This document shows positions 36,921 through 46,399 of a stretch of DNA of 64,000 nt, piece after piece (position 1 is the stretch's first letter; each line of letters starts with the position of its first letter). A program made the translations under genes and the position numbers. The notes under the pieces are model-generated. The model did no database searches. It was given only the letters and a program-made list of their open reading frames with translations, and was not told the DNA's origin. This DNA is from an uncultured Bacteroides sp. (GTDB taxonomy: Bacteria; Bacteroidota; Bacteroidia; Bacteroidales; Bacteroidaceae): assembly GCF_900547205.1 (NCBI RefSeq), contig NZ_URFY01000010.1, positions 45,829-109,828 of the forward strand, written 5' to 3'.

Positions 36921-39301
36921 TGAGACGTAGCATTATATTTATACTTTTATTAATAGTCATCACAATGAGCAGTTGTTCCGATGACCTGAATCCGCTACTT
37001 AATGGGACGGACGTGATGGAGCTTGACGAAAGTGAACTAAAAAAAGCCGCACTAAGCCTTTCTATTAAAGATTTTCTAATAGACACCCATACTGGGACAA
37101 GAGCATCGATACCGAGTGATAATCCCGAAGAAGTATCTGATGAAGAAAAGGCTGTGAATAACATCTGGGTGTTCCAGTACGATGCACTAACAGAAAAGCT
37201 CCTCATAAAGCCACGTTATTATACCATAGAAAACCAAGCATTGCTGAACAACCTGCCTGTGCAACTCAGGGTTGGCACAGGGGAATCCATTGTCTGTGTT
37301 GTGACCAATACCGGAGATTCCGAATGGGCGGCTGGTGAAAAATGGATGCAGTTCAATACATTGGAACAGCTGAAAGGACAATCCTTGCCCAGCCCGTTTC
37401 CCATACTATTAGGTAAAGATGCTGTGGCAATACCTATGGGCGGGGCAAGCGAGGAGGTAGAAGTGACAACCGGGAGCACTGTTACCGTGCCTGTCATACA
37501 TATGTATGCCAAACTTAAAATCAAGGTAAACATAAATGTTGATGAGATGACGTTATACGATATTGACGTTGCAGATATTCCGGAATTCTGCCAAATAGAA
37601 TCTTTGGTAAAGGAACGGGATTCTTCAGAAGAACCCCTAGCCGTTGAATATCCTAATAATATACGCTTCATATCACGGGCATTCACAGGGACCGAAAATG
37701 ATAAAGATGGATGGGCAGTAATCTACGTGCCGGAGAACATACAAGGGGAGAATAGTAATCACGATAAGGACTCTGACAAATCTGATGAAGTGCCGGACAA
37801 CGCACTTACCATAAACGTGCAGACTCAATACGCTGGTAGAAGTTTGACCTATACGGTATATCCCGGTGGGAATAACTACAGTAACTTCAACATACAGCGT
37901 AACAACGTTTATCGTGTGGTTGTGAATATCAATACGGCAAAGGACCAACATAAGCCATCATCCAATTGTTTTATTGTGAATCCCGGTAATTTGCTATCCT
38001 TCGAACCATACAATAGAATTGAGACGGGAGGCGGATACAATATCGAGACTTACCTCAATCCTGACGACGAGAGTTTAAGTATCCACCATGTAGGAATTAT
38101 ATGGCAGACCAAGGATTGCATAGGCGATAATACGGATGAAAAGAATCCTTTAGTGTGGCTTAGTGCAGGAAGCGGGAAACACCAGAAAATTTATGTTCGG
38201 ACTCAGAAAGAAGGAAATGCCTTGATAGCTGCTTACAATAAAGACGGACAAATCATTTGGTCCTGGCATATCTGGGTTACAGCCAACGAACCGGATAATC
38301 TTGGCAAAGCAGTTGTTTATACTACTTATAACTGGGATGAGAAAGGCATATATTCGAACCATCGCGTTTCGGGTAATGCAGTCATGTCATGCAACCTCGG
38401 AGCACTGGCGGATGAGCAATCGGGAATTGTCGGCGATGGTACTGTGCTACGATATTCTGCTAATAAGACGAAAGCCTTCGGTATGTTGTACCAATGGGGC
38501 AGGAAGGACCCGTTCCCGCCTTTGCGTACCATATCTTATCCGGTAATTGATTACAATGACAACAATACGGACGTCCATTATGATAATTCGAATCAACAGA
38601 TAGTCCATAAAACAGCGGGCACCGATGCGACTTGCCTTTTCCATTCAGTAGTTGGAAAGGACATTTCAGGGGCGGTCGAATACGCCATTGCAAATCCTAC
38701 AGTATTCATTAGTGGAACAAATGACGTAAAACAGAGAGAAAGCTACGTTGGGAATAGGGATAATTATTTCAATAACGGAGACTGGTGTCCTCCCGGAGAA
38801 AGTGACAATAAGCTATGGGGAGGATTAGAACCAGCTAGTGATGGAATGAAAACCCTTATAATTGATTATAGAAACGTCCACTTATACGATAACTACGGTA
38901 CTAAATCCATATTCGACCCCTGTCCGTCAGGATGGAGAGTTGCGCCTGGTGAGTTATGGCTCGGATTTTCGAATACGGGCTTAAATCCGCGGACAATGGA
39001 CGATATCAACTATAACGACGCAGCCGACTTAAGCTTTGGAATGCACATGTATATGGAAAGGTGGCGAACTGGCAAAACATCCTACTTTCCGACACAGGGA
39101 AGCCGTGTGGCCGATGGCATGGGAATCCGTGTGGGAGACTGCGGGAATTACCACAACGCAACCACAGACGTAGACAACCGGGTAAATATCCTGCATATCC
39201 ATGACGAAGCTCACCTGTTTCATATATTCGAATACACATACTATATGTATTATGTCAAGTCGGTGGCAGGTCCTATCCGATGTGTACGCGAATCAAGATG
39301 A
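36917..39301 (+). CDS. Large fimbrial tip protein, DUF4906-like with FISUMP-like C-terminus
   Basis: A 794-residue lipoprotein precursor (lipobox MSSC, Cys20) with an Arg near residue 56 (THTGTRAS) at the usual processing distance. The N-terminal 350 residues follow the fimbrillin beta-sandwich pattern seen in DUF4906 proteins (VNNIWVFQYDALTEKLL, NIQRNNVYRVVVNIN). The C-terminal 300 residues contain DPCPSGWRV at about 667 and end GPIRCVRE, hallmarks of Fibrobacter-type paralogous (FISUMP) domains. It is the last gene of the operon, consistent with a tip adhesin. The ligand is unknown. Confidence 0.75.
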   Translation: MMRRSIIFILLLIVITMSSCSDDLNPLLNGTDVMELDESELKKAALSLSIKDFLIDTHTGTRASIPSDNPEEVSDEEKAVNNIWVFQYDALTEKLLIKPRYYTIENQALLNNLPVQLRVGTGESIVCVVTNTGDSEWAAGEKWMQFNTLEQLKGQSLPSPFPILLGKDAVAIPMGGASEEVEVTTGSTVTVPVIHMYAKLKIKVNINVDEMTLYDIDVADIPEFCQIESLVKERDSSEEPLAVEYPNNIRFISRAFTGTENDKDGWAVIYVPENIQGENSNHDKDSDKSDEVPDNALTINVQTQYAGRSLTYTVYPGGNNYSNFNIQRNNVYRVVVNINTAKDQHKPSSNCFIVNPGNLLSFEPYNRIETGGGYNIETYLNPDDESLSIHHVGIIWQTKDCIGDNTDEKNPLVWLSAGSGKHQKIYVRTQKEGNALIAAYNKDGQIIWSWHIWVTANEPDNLGKAVVYTTYNWDEKGIYSNHRVSGNAVMSCNLGALADEQSGIVGDGTVLRYSANKTKAFGMLYQWGRKDPFPPLRTISYPVIDYNDNNTDVHYDNSNQQIVHKTAGTDATCLFHSVVGKDISGAVEYAIANPTVFISGTNDVKQRESYVGNRDNYFNNGDWCPPGESDNKLWGGLEPASDGMKTLIIDYRNVHLYDNYGTKSIFDPCPSGWRVAPGELWLGFSNTGLNPRTMDDINYNDAADLSFGMHMYMERWRTGKTSYFPTQGSRVADGMGIRVGDCGNYHNATTDVDNRVNILHIHDEAHLFHIFEYTYYMYYVKSVAGPIRCVRESR

Positions 39302-39353
39302 AAACAACTATTATAAATTTACATGTTTATTTCCAATTCTTAAAATATTCGTG

Positions 39354-39361
39354 TACTTTTG
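39354..39361 (+). promoter_or_regulatory. yicC promoter -7 box
   Basis: TACTTTTG matches TAnnTTTG. The predicted start of transcription near 39368 lies 11 bp before the chosen yicC ATG, ruling out the longer upstream frame. Confidence 0.6.
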
Positions 39362-39378
39362 CACAAAACTTTAAGGTT

Positions 39379-40263
39379 ATGATACAGTCGATGACAGGAT
39401 ACGGCAAAGCTACAGCCGAACTTTCTGATAAAAAGATTAATGTAGAAATCAAGTCGCTCAACAGCAAAGCAATGGATCTATCCACTCGCATCGCTCCGGC
39501 TTACCGTGAAAAAGAGATCGAAATCCGCAATGAGATTTCTAAAGTTCTGGAACGTGGAAAGGTTGACTTCAGCCTGTGGATAGAGAAAAAAGATGGTGAG
39601 GACAACGCTACCCCCATTAATCAGGCTGTGTTGAAAGGCTATATTGCGCAAATCAACAAAATCTCCGATGAACTAGGACTATACAAACCTGAACCGACGG
39701 AATGGTTCCAACTCTTACTTCGTATGCCGGATGTGATGTCGAAAACGGAAATTCAGGAGTTGACAGAGGAAGAATGGAAAATGGTGCATGCCACCGTGCT
39801 CGAAGCTATCAATAATTTGGTAGATTTCCGCAAACAGGAAGGTGCTGCGCTAGAAAAGAAATTCCGCGAGAAGATTGCTAACATCTCACAGTTGCTCGAA
39901 AACATTACTCCTTACGAAAAGGAACGGGTAGAGAAAGTGAAAGAACGAATCACGGACGCCCTCGAAAAAACACTGAGCGTGGATTACGACAAGAACCGTC
40001 TGGAACAAGAGTTAATCTACTACATCGAAAAGTTGGACGTGAACGAGGAGAAACAACGCCTCAGCAATCATCTGAAATATTTCATCAGCACAATGGAAAG
40101 CGGTAACGGCCAAGGTAAGAAACTCGGATTTATCACTCAGGAAATGGGTAGAGAAATCAATACGTTGGGCAGCAAGTCGAACCATGCCGAAATGCAAAAA
40201 ATTGTCGTTCAGATGAAGGATGAGTTGGAACAGATTAAGGAGCAGGTACTAAATGTAATGTAG
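39379..40263 (+). CDS. yicC: YicC-family protein (predicted endoribonuclease)
   Basis: Cytoplasmic protein of the YicC/YloC family; relatives are reported as RNA-cleaving or stationary-phase stress proteins. The 294 residues begin with the family signature MIQSMTGYGKA and contain INVEIKSLNSKAMDLSTRI. A long helical middle follows, and the C-terminal block EKQRLSNHLKYF plus GKKLGFITQEMGREINTLGSKSNH is diagnostic. The frame extends upstream to 39280 but overlaps the fimbrial gene and precedes the promoter box. gmk and nadD follow, an arrangement common in bacteria. Confidence 0.92.
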   Translation: MIQSMTGYGKATAELSDKKINVEIKSLNSKAMDLSTRIAPAYREKEIEIRNEISKVLERGKVDFSLWIEKKDGEDNATPINQAVLKGYIAQINKISDELGLYKPEPTEWFQLLLRMPDVMSKTEIQELTEEEWKMVHATVLEAINNLVDFRKQEGAALEKKFREKIANISQLLENITPYEKERVEKVKERITDALEKTLSVDYDKNRLEQELIYYIEKLDVNEEKQRLSNHLKYFISTMESGNGQGKKLGFITQEMGREINTLGSKSNHAEMQKIVVQMKDELEQIKEQVLNVM

Positions 40264-40313
40264 GAAAAGGGACTTAAACACAACTTCATTTTATCCCGTT
40301 TATACTATAAGAT

Positions 40314-40880
40314 ATGAGTGGAAAACTAATTATATTTTCTGCCCCGTCAGGTTCGGGCAAATCTACTATAATCAATTATCTGTTGACGCAGAATCTAAAT
40401 CTTGCGTTTTCTATTTCTGCCACAAGTCGCCCGCCACGCGGAACAGAGCAGCACGGGGTGGAGTACTTCTTCCTCTCTCCTGATGAATTTCGTTGCCGGA
40501 TAGAGAATAATGAGTTTTTGGAATACGAGGAAGTTTATAAAGACCGTTATTACGGGACACTGAAGGCTCAGGTAGAAAAGCAACTTGAAGAAGGACAGAA
40601 TGTAGTGTTTGACGTGGATGTAGTGGGCGGTTGCAATATAAAAAAATATTATGGAAATCGCGCTTTATCCGTATTTATTCAACCGCCTTCGGTAGAAGAG
40701 CTGCGCTGTCGGCTGACAGGACGTGGCACAGATGAGCCGGAAGTAATAGAATGCCGCATTGCGAAAGCTGAATATGAGCTGGGCTTTGCTTCTAAGTTTG
40801 ATTGCGTTATTGTGAATGACGACTTGGAAGTAGCAAAGGCAGAGACGCTGAAAGTAATCAAAGATTTTTTAGAGAAATAG
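40314..40880 (+). CDS. gmk: Guanylate kinase
   Basis: Phosphorylates GMP to GDP for nucleotide synthesis. The P-loop APSGSGKST lies at residues 9-17, the GMP-binding segment SATSRPPRGTEQHGVEYFF at about 35-53, and the lid region RLTGRGTDEP near 135. It has 188 residues, the standard single-domain form. It is 50 bp after yicC and 2 bp before a small membrane protein gene. Confidence 0.95.
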   Translation: MSGKLIIFSAPSGSGKSTIINYLLTQNLNLAFSISATSRPPRGTEQHGVEYFFLSPDEFRCRIENNEFLEYEEVYKDRYYGTLKAQVEKQLEEGQNVVFDVDVVGGCNIKKYYGNRALSVFIQPPSVEELRCRLTGRGTDEPEVIECRIAKAEYELGFASKFDCVIVNDDLEVAKAETLKVIKDFLEK

Positions 40881-40881
40881 A

Positions 40882-41100
40882 ATGAAGGCTGCAAAAGAGT
40901 ATAAAACAGAAGGGTGGGTATATTTGAGTGCAGTTACCGGCATTACTAGTTTCTTATCAGCTCTTCTTGGCCTTTATTTCCACCATTGGATATTAGCTAC
41001 TATTTTGTTACTCATCACTATCCGACAAGCTATTGTTTTTCCTAAATGGATAAAGAAGCTAAAGGCTGAAAAAGAAGCTAAAAATGAGGAAAAGCAGTAA
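40882..41100 (+). CDS. Small membrane protein, 72 aa
   Basis: It starts 2 bp after the gmk stop and overlaps nadD by 17 bp, so it is translated within the same operon. Two hydrophobic segments (about residues 12-32 and 35-53) are followed by a charged Lys/Glu tail. This is a helical hairpin inner-membrane topology. No family is recognised and no function can be assigned; conservation between gmk and nadD in related genomes would support it as a gene. Confidence 0.7.
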   Translation: MKAAKEYKTEGWVYLSAVTGITSFLSALLGLYFHHWILATILLLITIRQAIVFPKWIKKLKAEKEAKNEEKQ

Positions 41101-41665
41101 ACTAAAGACTGGAATTTTCAGCGGGTCATTCAATCCGATTCATATCGGACACCTTGCTTTAGCCAACTATCTTTGTGAGTATGAAGGGTTGGACGAAATC
41201 TGGTTTATGGTAAGCCCGCAGAATCCCTTGAAAGCACAAGCTGAGTTGTGGAGCAACGAACTACGGCTTAAGCTGGTAGAGTTATCCATTAGCGATTACC
41301 CTCATTTTCAGGCTTCAGACTTTGAATTTCATCTGCCGCGCCCCTCTTACAGCGCATATACACTGGAGAAACTACGCGAAGCATATCCCGAACGGGAGTT
41401 TTATTTCATCATCGGTGCGGACAACTGGCTTCGCATTGACCGCTGGTATCAGTCGGAGCGTATTATCAAAGAGAATCAAATCATCATCTATCCCCGCCCC
41501 AGCTTCCCAGTGAAAGAGGAAGAGCTGCCGGAGACAGTTCGTCTTGTTCATTCTCCTGTGTTCGAAATCAGCTCGACGTTTATTCGCGAAGCGCTGGATG
41601 AGGGGAAGGATATTCGTTATTTTGTGCATCCTAAAGTGTGGGAGTATATCAAAGATATTTCTTAA
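41084..41665 (+). CDS. nadD: Nicotinate-nucleotide adenylyltransferase
   Basis: Adenylates nicotinate mononucleotide in NAD synthesis. The nucleotidyltransferase motif [14 protein letters not shown] (about 13-26) and the C-terminal SSTFIREAL block (ISxTxIR signature, about 164-171) are present. It has 193 residues, as expected. It overlaps the preceding small gene by 17 bp and ends 1 bp short of the convergent phosphoesterase gene, leaving no separate terminator. Confidence 0.95.
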   Translation: MRKSSKLKTGIFSGSFNPIHIGHLALANYLCEYEGLDEIWFMVSPQNPLKAQAELWSNELRLKLVELSISDYPHFQASDFEFHLPRPSYSAYTLEKLREAYPEREFYFIIGADNWLRIDRWYQSERIIKENQIIIYPRPSFPVKEEELPETVRLVHSPVFEISSTFIREALDEGKDIRYFVHPKVWEYIKDIS

Positions 41666-41666
41666 G

Positions 41667-42728
41667 TTACTCCTTTGTACGATGCAACGTAATCATGATA
41701 ATCTCTGCCGGAGCACCTACACGGATAGGCATTCTCGACGTACCTATGCCATTTGTTATAATCATAGGAATCTGTGCAGTATTGTATGCCAACCCACTTA
41801 TGAAACGATTGCCATAATGCGAATTTAGTGCGGGAGCAATGCCAAAAACACGAACTTGTCCGCCATGTGTGTGACCCGCCAAGGCAAGATCGGTATTTAG
41901 TATCGAAACATCTTCCACATAATCCGGAGTGTGAACCAGCAGAACAACAAAGTCTTCGGGAGAAAGGGCTAACGTAGGCGATACCCCATTGCGTGCCAAG
42001 TCGAAGGGGTTACGCACTCCCGCGATAATAATCTGCTGACCATCTTTGCGAAGTGTATCCACTTCATGTTCCAATATACGCATTCCATAATGCTTCATTG
42101 TGTTAATAATATCATCGTGACAACGTTCGTAATCGTTGTTTCCCATCACTCCATAAGTACCCATCGGTGTCTTTACCCGCGAAAGTGCGGAGAACAAAGG
42201 TTCTACAAATTCACAACCTTCCTGATAGTCTCCACCCATCAGGAGCACATCCGGCTTTTGGGCAATCAGCAGACTTACAAGGTCATTCAAGCCCTTCTCT
42301 TTCAACAGGCTTTTATAATGCAAATCGGAGATGAAAGCGATACGAAAACCTTCGAAGGCTTCGGGAACATCACGGTGAGTGAAATCATAGTTCACTATGC
42401 GGTCTATTCCATCATTAGTAGTAGAGACATCTATTGATGAAGAAGTGATTTTTGTCGCACTTAGTGCCCGGGTGGAAGGTCTGGAAGTATCAGCAGCGAT
42501 TTGTTTTTTTTGAGTCTTCTTATTCTTCGAAGCATCCAGGTCTTTGAGTTGCGAATAATCGGGAGTAAACAGTCCGACTATAGTACCAACTGTATCTGAA
42601 TGAACAGAATCGGCGATTATAACAGGCAGCGGCAGCGTGATGACCACCATATTCTTCTTCGACTTACAGGAAGTAAGCAAAAGCAGCATCAATAGCACAA
42701 AAGGAATAATTGTTTTCTTCATCTTCAT
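41667..42728 (-). CDS. Lipoprotein with calcineurin-like metallophosphoesterase domain
   Basis: Predicted membrane-anchored phosphoesterase. The lipobox LLTSC gives Cys21, then about 100 residues of low-complexity linker. The catalytic domain (about 125-353) has the metal-ligand motifs FISDLHYK, GGDYQEG, GNNDYERC and LAGHTHGGQ. The last is the strongest YkuE-like signature. Members act on UDP-linked lipid precursors or cyclic nucleotides; which substrate applies here is unknown. It is divergent from menA through an unusual palindromic promoter region. Confidence 0.85.
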   Translation of the reverse strand: MKMKKTIIPFVLLMLLLLTSCKSKKNMVVITLPLPVIIADSVHSDTVGTIVGLFTPDYSQLKDLDASKNKKTQKKQIAADTSRPSTRALSATKITSSSIDVSTTNDGIDRIVNYDFTHRDVPEAFEGFRIAFISDLHYKSLLKEKGLNDLVSLLIAQKPDVLLMGGDYQEGCEFVEPLFSALSRVKTPMGTYGVMGNNDYERCHDDIINTMKHYGMRILEHEVDTLRKDGQQIIIAGVRNPFDLARNGVSPTLALSPEDFVVLLVHTPDYVEDVSILNTDLALAGHTHGGQVRVFGIAPALNSHYGNRFISGLAYNTAQIPMIITNGIGTSRMPIRVGAPAEIIMITLHRTKE

Positions 42729-42752
42729 CTCTTAGTTTGAAGTATTTACACT

Positions 42753-42782
42753 GCAAAGATACGAAAATTCATGTATCTTTGC
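42753..42782. promoter_or_regulatory. Palindromic divergent promoter (phosphoesterase/menA)
   Basis: Perfect 10-bp arms GCAAAGATAC (42753-42762) and GTATCTTTGC (42773-42782) each contain TATCTTTG, reading outward on opposite strands. The -33 position of each promoter falls on the other's -7 box, so the two RNA polymerases cannot bind together. Confidence 0.6.
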
Positions 42783-42813
42783 GCCGCAAAACTCTTTATA
42801 ATATTATTAAAGT

Positions 42814-43707
42814 ATGGAAGAAGTAAAGCGTAACTCACTACAAGCATGGATATTAGCCGCACGCCCAAAAACCCTGACAGGTGCCATTACTCCGGTTTTA
42901 ATAGGTACTGCACTTGCCTTTATGGATGGACATTTCCAGTGGTTGCCCACCCTAATCTGCTGCTTATTCGCCTGCCTGATGCAAATTGCCGCCAACTTCA
43001 TCAACGACTTGTTCGACTTTATCAAAGGTACCGACCGTGAGGACCGTCTAGGTCCCGAACGCGCCTGCGCACAAGGATGGATTTCTCAGCAAGCTATGAA
43101 AACCGGAATCATTATCACCGTTATCCTTGCCTGCCTCATCGGTAGCGTATTGCTTTTATATGCCGGATGGGAACTTATTATAGTAGGACTTCTCTGTGTA
43201 CTCTTTGCTTTTCTTTATACCACAGGACCTTATCCCCTATCCTACAATGGCTGGGGCGACGTGCTGGTTATTATCTTTTTTGGATTTGTGCCCGTGGGGG
43301 GAACCTACTATGTCCAAGCCTTGACGTGGACACCGAATGTAACGATAGCTTCTCTGATTTGCGGATTGCTCATTGATACTTTATTGGTAGTGAACAACTA
43401 TCGTGACCGAGAAGCAGACGCACGAAGCGGCAAACGAACGATTATCGTCCGTTTCGGCGAGAAGTTCGGAAGATATTTTTATTTAGCACTAGGTATTATA
43501 GCCTCTTTGCTCTGCCTATGGTTTCTTTTTGAAGGACATATCTATGCTGCGCTCCTTCCACAACTTTACCTGATTCCCCATTTCCTCACATGGAAACGCA
43601 TGGTGAAAATATATAGTGGTAAAAAACTAAACAGCATATTAGGCGAGACTTCGCGTAATATGCTGTTGATGGGTATTCTCCTATCACTAGGAATGTTATT
43701 CGGCTAA
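42814..43707 (+). CDS. menA: 1,4-Dihydroxy-2-naphthoate polyprenyltransferase
   Basis: Integral membrane prenyltransferase that makes demethylmenaquinone. The first Asp-rich motif NDLFDFIKGTDREDR (about 65-79) and the second NNYRDREADARSGKRT (about 192-207) match UbiA/MenA enzymes. About eight hydrophobic segments fit 297 residues. It is a single gene under an outward promoter shared in layout with the phosphoesterase. Other menaquinone genes are not in the window. Confidence 0.93.
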   Translation: MEEVKRNSLQAWILAARPKTLTGAITPVLIGTALAFMDGHFQWLPTLICCLFACLMQIAANFINDLFDFIKGTDREDRLGPERACAQGWISQQAMKTGIIITVILACLIGSVLLLYAGWELIIVGLLCVLFAFLYTTGPYPLSYNGWGDVLVIIFFGFVPVGGTYYVQALTWTPNVTIASLICGLLIDTLLVVNNYRDREADARSGKRTIIVRFGEKFGRYFYLALGIIASLLCLWFLFEGHIYAALLPQLYLIPHFLTWKRMVKIYSGKKLNSILGETSRNMLLMGILLSLGMLFG

Positions 43708-43708
43708 T

Positions 43709-44845
43709 TTATTTTCCGTACATCTTTTCATAATATCCCTGATAATCTCCGCTTGTTACTTCTTCCACCCAAGCCTGATTGTTCAGATACCATTCGATGG
43801 TTTTCACGATACCTACTTCAAATTTGGTTTCGGGATACCATCCTAAAGCATTCGTTATCTTCTCCGGATCAATAGCATAGCGTTGATCGTGTCCTAGGCG
43901 ATCCTTGACGAAAGTTATCAAATCTTCGCTAATCCAGTCGATAGAGATTTCTCCGTTTTCGCCTTTCACTTTCTTTTTCAGCATCTGACGATATTCGGGA
44001 TGCTCCGTCATCAGTCGATGAATGGTCGAGATAGTCAGCTTTACGATTTCAAGATTCGTTTTCTCATTATGTCCGCCCACGTTGTACACTTCGCCTTCCT
44101 GACCTTCGCGCACCACGAGGTCGATAGCCTTGCAGTGGTCTTCTACGTACAACCAGTCGCGTACATTACTTCCATCACCATATACTGGCAAATGTTTTCC
44201 TTCAAGGATATTCTTGATAATCAGCGGAATCAGTTTTTCCGGGAAGTGATACGGACCGTAATTGTTTGAGCAACGGGTTATTGTTACCGGCATCTTATAT
44301 GTGTCGTGATAAGCCATCACTACCATATCCGCGCTCGTTTTGGATGCACTGTACGGGCTGTGGGGGCAAAGCGGAGTTGTCTCCGTGAAGTAGCCTTCGG
44401 CACCTAATGAGCCATACACCTCGTCCGTAGATACCTGATGATAACGTACCCCTTTTCTCCAGGTAGGATATCCCTGTTCGTCCTTACCCATCACCCACGC
44501 ACGACGTGCGCAATCCAGCAGATTCTGCGTACCGAGTATATTAGTAATCAGAAACAGTTGAGGGTTTTCGATACTACGGTCTACATGACTTTCGGCAGCA
44601 AAGTTCACCACATAGTCGAAACGATATTCAGCAAAAAGTCCGTCTACCACTTCGCGGCTACAGATATCTCCTTTGATAAAGAAACAACGTTCGCTGTCTA
44701 TGTCCTTGGCAATTGTGCCCAAGTTACCTGCATACGTCAAAGCATCCAGTATCACAACTTTGATATCGTTGTGTTTAGCTAAGATATATTTAATGTAATT
44801 GGCACCAATAAAGCCAGCAGCACCGGTCACTAGATAAGTTTTCAT
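43709..44845 (-). CDS. rfbB: dTDP-glucose 4,6-dehydratase
   Basis: Second step of dTDP-deoxysugar synthesis for surface polysaccharide. The NAD-binding motif GAAGFIGANYI (residues 8-18), the catalytic STDEVYGSLG (about 139-148) and the YSASKTSAD Tyr-Lys pair (about 170-178) are clear. It has 378 residues. rfbA lies 27 bp upstream on the same strand. The later genes of the rhamnose route, rfbC and rfbD, are absent here, so the pathway is completed elsewhere or leads to another dTDP sugar. Confidence 0.95.
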   Translation of the reverse strand: MKTYLVTGAAGFIGANYIKYILAKHNDIKVVILDALTYAGNLGTIAKDIDSERCFFIKGDICSREVVDGLFAEYRFDYVVNFAAESHVDRSIENPQLFLITNILGTQNLLDCARRAWVMGKDEQGYPTWRKGVRYHQVSTDEVYGSLGAEGYFTETTPLCPHSPYSASKTSADMVVMAYHDTYKMPVTITRCSNNYGPYHFPEKLIPLIIKNILEGKHLPVYGDGSNVRDWLYVEDHCKAIDLVVREGQEGEVYNVGGHNEKTNLEIVKLTISTIHRLMTEHPEYRQMLKKKVKGENGEISIDWISEDLITFVKDRLGHDQRYAIDPEKITNALGWYPETKFEVGIVKTIEWYLNNQAWVEEVTSGDYQGYYEKMYGK

Positions 44846-44872
44846 ACTTTATTTATTATGTTTATTTCGAGT

Positions 44873-45736
44873 TTATTTTGCCAATTCAACGAGGTATTTA
44901 CCGTATTCAGTCTTACCAAGTTGTTGCCCTAGCAGAAGCAATTGCTCAGAAGAGATCCATCCTTGACGCCAAGCAATTTCTTCAATACAACTAACGTAGA
45001 AACCTTGTCGGTTCTGGATGGTAGCCACGAAATTGGAAGCTTCGAGAAGACTATCACAGTTTCCGGTATCCAGCCAAGCAAATCCGCGTCCGAAGAGTTC
45101 CACCTTGAGCGTTCCTTCTTCGAGATAAAGGCGGTTTAAGTCCGTAATCTCATATTCACCACGGGCAGAAGGGCGAAGGGCAGCCGCTTTTTCCGTCACG
45201 GTAGCATCATAGAAATACAATCCGGGAACGGCATAATTACTCTTCGGAACTTCCGGCTTTTCTTCCAGAGAAATCACCTTTCCTTGCTCGTCGAACTCCA
45301 CAACCCCATAAGCACGCGGGTCTTTTACGTAATAGCCAAAGATGCAGGCTCCTTTTTCCATTGTTGCAGCCCGGCGAAGCATTGCCGAGAATCCCTGACC
45401 ATAGAACATATTATCCCCCAGAATCAAGCAGCCCGGCTCGCCATTCAGAAAATCAGCTCCCAAGACGAAAGCCTGCGCCAGCCCATTGGGTTGTTCCTGA
45501 ATCTTATAAGAGAAGGACATTCCAAGTTCTTCCCCCGTTCCCAGCAAATCGCGGAACATTGGTAAATCACGTGGAGTGGAGATAATCAAAACCTCACGTA
45601 TCCCCGCCAGCATCAGTGTTGACAAAGGATAATAAATCATTGGTTTGTCATACACAGGCATGATTTGCTTGGAGATTGCTTTGGAAAGCGGATAAAGGCG
45701 GGTGGCACTACCACCAGCTAAAATAATTCCTTTCAT
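44873..45736 (-). CDS. rfbA: Glucose-1-phosphate thymidylyltransferase
   Basis: Makes dTDP-glucose, the start of dTDP-deoxysugar synthesis. The nucleotide-binding start [18 protein letters not shown] and [17 protein letters not shown] are characteristic. It has 287 residues from the ATG at 45736, the usual length. The frame stays open to 45832, but a promoter (TTTG 45795-45792, 19 nt, GACCTTTG 45772-45765) predicts transcription from about 45758. It is followed by rfbB. Confidence 0.94.
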   Translation of the reverse strand: MKGIILAGGSATRLYPLSKAISKQIMPVYDKPMIYYPLSTLMLAGIREVLIISTPRDLPMFRDLLGTGEELGMSFSYKIQEQPNGLAQAFVLGADFLNGEPGCLILGDNMFYGQGFSAMLRRAATMEKGACIFGYYVKDPRAYGVVEFDEQGKVISLEEKPEVPKSNYAVPGLYFYDATVTEKAAALRPSARGEYEITDLNRLYLEEGTLKVELFGRGFAWLDTGNCDSLLEASNFVATIQNRQGFYVSCIEEIAWRQGWISSEQLLLLGQQLGKTEYGKYLVELAK

Positions 45737-45764
45737 GTTCGTCTGGTTATTCATTAACTGAGTG

Positions 45765-45795
45765 CAAAGGTCGGAAAGAATTTTGACGTGGCAAA
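45765..45795 (-). promoter_or_regulatory. rfbAB promoter
   Basis: Minus-strand TTTG (45795-45792), exactly 19 nt, then GACCTTTG (45772-45765), one base off TAnnTTTG. It explains why the rfbA start at 45736 is chosen. Confidence 0.5.
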
Positions 45796-45849
45796 AATAA
45801 TGTGCCAATTTTTCAATGCACCGACAGGACAATTAATGAATCTACCCCA

Positions 45850-46344
45850 TTATTTATCCGCCAGTTCGATAACCTCCAAGTCCTTAAACGCTCCCTGGTC
45901 GATGACAAACCTTACCATCGTTCTTACTTTATGGAACCCGGACATCCCAGCGGCACCGGGATTGATGTGTAGCATATCCAACGTTTTGTCGTATTTCACC
46001 TTTAATATATGTGAGTGCCCGCTAATGAAGAGTTTTGGCGGACGCGACAGCAGACTACCGATAATGGAAGGATCGTACTTCCCCGGATAGCCGCCTATAT
46101 GCTTTATCAGCACTTCCGCACCATCTACTGTGAATCGGTTCACCTGCGGAAACTGTTTCCGGATTTCCTGTCCATCAATATTTCCGTAAACCGCCCGTAA
46201 GGGTCGGAAGGCTGCCAACTTCTCCGCAATTTCTAACGAGCCAATATCTCCAGCGTGCCAAATTTCGTCACACGATTCAAAATACTCAAGGTATTTTTCA
46301 TCCCAATAAGCGTGAGTATCTGATAATAATCCAATTCTTGTCAT
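45850..46344 (-). CDS. YfcE/MJ0936-type phosphodiesterase
   Basis: Small cytoplasmic metallophosphoesterase. The five metal motifs are in order: LLSDTHAYWD (about 6-15), HAGDIGS (about 31-37), YGNIDG, the central HIGGYPG, and ISGHSH (about 110-115). It has 164 residues, typical for this minimal family, whose members hydrolyse phosphodiesters such as bis-pNPP; the natural substrate is generally unknown. It is divergent from ppk with a compact promoter region between (46345-46399). Confidence 0.87.
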   Translation of the reverse strand: MTRIGLLSDTHAYWDEKYLEYFESCDEIWHAGDIGSLEIAEKLAAFRPLRAVYGNIDGQEIRKQFPQVNRFTVDGAEVLIKHIGGYPGKYDPSIIGSLLSRPPKLFISGHSHILKVKYDKTLDMLHINPGAAGMSGFHKVRTMVRFVIDQGAFKDLEVIELADK

Positions 46345-46365
46345 AAAATTCTTTGTTTAATCCGA

Positions 46366-46382
46366 CAAAGATACTATATTTG
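46366..46382. promoter_or_regulatory. Divergent promoters for phosphodiesterase and ppk
   Basis: TATCTTTG on the minus strand (46373-46366) and TATATTTG on the plus strand (46375-46382) lie back to back within 17 bp. Both genes begin 20-30 bp away. Confidence 0.55.
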
Positions 46383-46399
46383 GAAAAATCTTAAAGCAC

